Positions 50,285 to 51,015 of a stretch of 51,015 nucleotides of DNA are shown here, piece by piece. This stretch comes from an uncultured Prevotellaceae bacterium (GTDB lineage: Bacteria; Bacteroidota; Bacteroidia; Bacteroidales; Bacteroidaceae): NCBI GenBank assembly GCA_900314985.1, contig OMXL01000019.1:53334-104348 (forward strand), in the 5' to 3' direction. The translations under genes were made by a program, and so were the position numbers. Position 1 is the stretch's first letter. Every line of letters starts with the position of its first letter. The notes beneath the pieces were generated by a model. The model saw nothing but the letters and a program-made list of their open reading frames with translations, did not search any database and was not told where the DNA came from.

Positions 50285-50485
50285 AACTGGACATCTGGAT
50301 TATGGACTATGGACGTTTTCCTAAAAATTAAGTGGAAAACGGGAAGAAAGGAGGGGAAATTATAATTGTAATAATTATTATTCAAATATAATATAATATT
50401 ATAATATTATATTATATTTGATATAAGCGTCTGCGCAATTGAAAATCACCAAAACGTCCATAGTCCATAATCCATTTGTCCAGTT
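50285..50485. repeat. Long inverted repeat around an AT-rich palindrome (right end)
   Basis: Arms of about 35 nt (50285-50319, containing GGATTATGGACTATGGACG, and its complement at 50451-50485) enclose a palindromic A/T centre at about 50365-50425. The architecture mirrors 401-580 near the other HU-like gene, but the arms differ in sequence. No gene is seen between 50142 and 50865. Confidence 0.65.
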
Positions 50486-50541
50486 CGAGCGTGTCCTAAT
50501 AATGTGTCCTCTTAATAGCAAAACCCTCGCTGGAGCGACAG

Positions 50542-50582
50542 GCGCTTCGCTAGTGAAAAACGAATAGTGATTAGTGAAAAAT
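50542..50582 (+). repeat. Hairpin word plus AGTGAAAAACGAAT repeats
   Basis: GCGCTTCGCTAGTGAA is identical to 13749-13764 and is followed by heptamer-like AGTGAAA/ACGAATAGTGA units. Confidence 0.65.
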
Positions 50583-50676
50583 GGCGGCGGGGATTTTTTG
50601 CAAAATTAGCGCGGAAAATACCCCTCAAAAATGGCGGTTTTTGGGCGAAAGATTTGGAGTACACCTTTTTTATTAT

Positions 50677-50865
50677 TAATTTTGCATTGTCAAAGAGAAG
50701 GTAAGGCGGTCGTCGCGCGAGACAGGCTAAGCCGCTTCTGAGACAGCCTAATACGCGAAATTATCAGCTGTATAAAGGGCCCATATCAGCTGTATAAAAT
50801 CAAATAGAAGGCTAAAACAATAACCAATAAACAATAATCATTAACCATTAAAAACACACAAAATT
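50677..50865 (+). promoter_or_regulatory. Promoter and long leader of the right HU-like gene
   Basis: The -7 box TAATTTTGC (50677-50685) gives a ~175-nt leader. It contains GAGACAGGCTAAGCCG (50719) and GAGACAGCCTAATACG (50740), 21 nt apart. Two exact copies of TATCAGCTGTATAAA follow (50762 and 50784), 22 nt apart and separated by GGGCCC. The last 45 nt before the ATG match the left HU-like leader. The paired repeats at two-turn spacing suggest binding of a dimeric regulator to DNA, or a folded leader RNA. Confidence 0.65.
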
Positions 50866-51015
50866 ATGTCAGTATTTTACAGATTGCATCAAGACCAGAG
50901 TGTAGGAACTAAAAAGAGCGGCAAGTGGTATGCCCGCATGGTGCCTACGAGTTGTATCAACACCCGCCAGTTGGCTGAAATCATGCAGCGCAACTGTACC
51001 GTGAAGAAGGCCGAT
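50866..51015 (+). CDS. HU-like DNA-binding protein, N-terminal part (runs off window)
   Basis: The first 50 codons are visible: MSVFYRLHQDQSVG, SGKWYARMVPTSCINTRQ, then LAEIMQRNCTVKKAD. The last block is the helix-turn region typical of Bacteroidales HU/HU-HIG proteins. It is the paralogue of the gene at 1-105, transcribed outward in the opposite direction. The remainder lies beyond the window. Confidence 0.82.
   Translation, partial: MSVFYRLHQDQSVGTKKSGKWYARMVPTSCINTRQLAEIMQRNCTVKKAD

Overview
The window looks like a chromosome segment from a Prevotella-type member of the Bacteroidota (Bacteroidales). Nearly every transcription unit starts with the phylum's -7 box TAnnTTTGC. The gene content (type I-beta DAHP synthase fused to chorismate mutase, two-subunit class 1B dihydroorotate dehydrogenase, DUF4301, DUF5715, BT4734-type primase/helicase, secreted TpLRR protein) is typical of that group. 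I saw no tRNA, rRNA or CRISPR array.

Layout. (1) 1-9.1 kb is accessory: the start of an outward-facing HU-like gene with a long repeat-bearing leader, a WYL regulator, a nucleotidyltransferase, a strongly folded candidate RNA, a repeat-rich secreted protein, a REP-associated tyrosine transposase (RAYT) with REP palindromes, decayed gene fragments, and a small-gene operon ending in a BT4734/DUF3987 (VapE-like) protein. (2) 9.1-40.4 kb is mostly core metabolism: holA, an XRE regulator, pyrK-pyrD, slyD-aroC (minus strand), an M48 lipoprotein and a C1 peptidase, the aromatic operon pheA-aminotransferase-aroG/aroQ-tyrA-djlA-like-queH/MTHFS, a CapD/FlaA1 dehydratase, DUF4301, an M3 peptidase, the leucine/isoleucine operon leuA-leuC-leuD/cimA-leuB plus a TPR gene, DUF5715, and a GH51 arabinofuranosidase. 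(3) 40.4-51 kb is accessory again and mainly minus strand: RhuM, a peroxiredoxin with an internal deletion, a palindrome-rich stretch, NUDIX, a two-gene nuclease/helicase operon, small unknown genes, a metallophosphoesterase, and a second outward-facing HU-like gene whose leader and 5' coding end mirror the one at position 1.

Regulation. Both amino-acid operons have what looks like classical translational attenuation. A Phe/Tyr-rich 25-residue leader peptide precedes pheA, and an Ile/Leu-rich 21-residue leader peptide precedes leuA. Each is followed by a terminator hairpin whose 5' arm can instead pair with the end of the leader ORF. In the right accessory block, three minus-strand units share a ~55-bp promoter block, suggesting co-regulation of the nuclease/helicase pair with neighbouring unknown genes.

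The least expected feature is repeat invasion of coding sequence. A GC-rich palindrome family lies in frame, in one constant reading frame, inside the VapE-like gene, leuC and the leuD/cimA fusion gene. A REP copy also lies inside the VapE-like gene, and a 21-bp tandem repeat encodes three FNVQHST heptads in the DUF5715 protein. These recall the protein-coding palindromic elements described in Rickettsia. The best candidates for an undescribed system are these ORF-compatible palindromes and the nuclease-helicase/helicase-nuclease operon at 43.4-48.3 kb.
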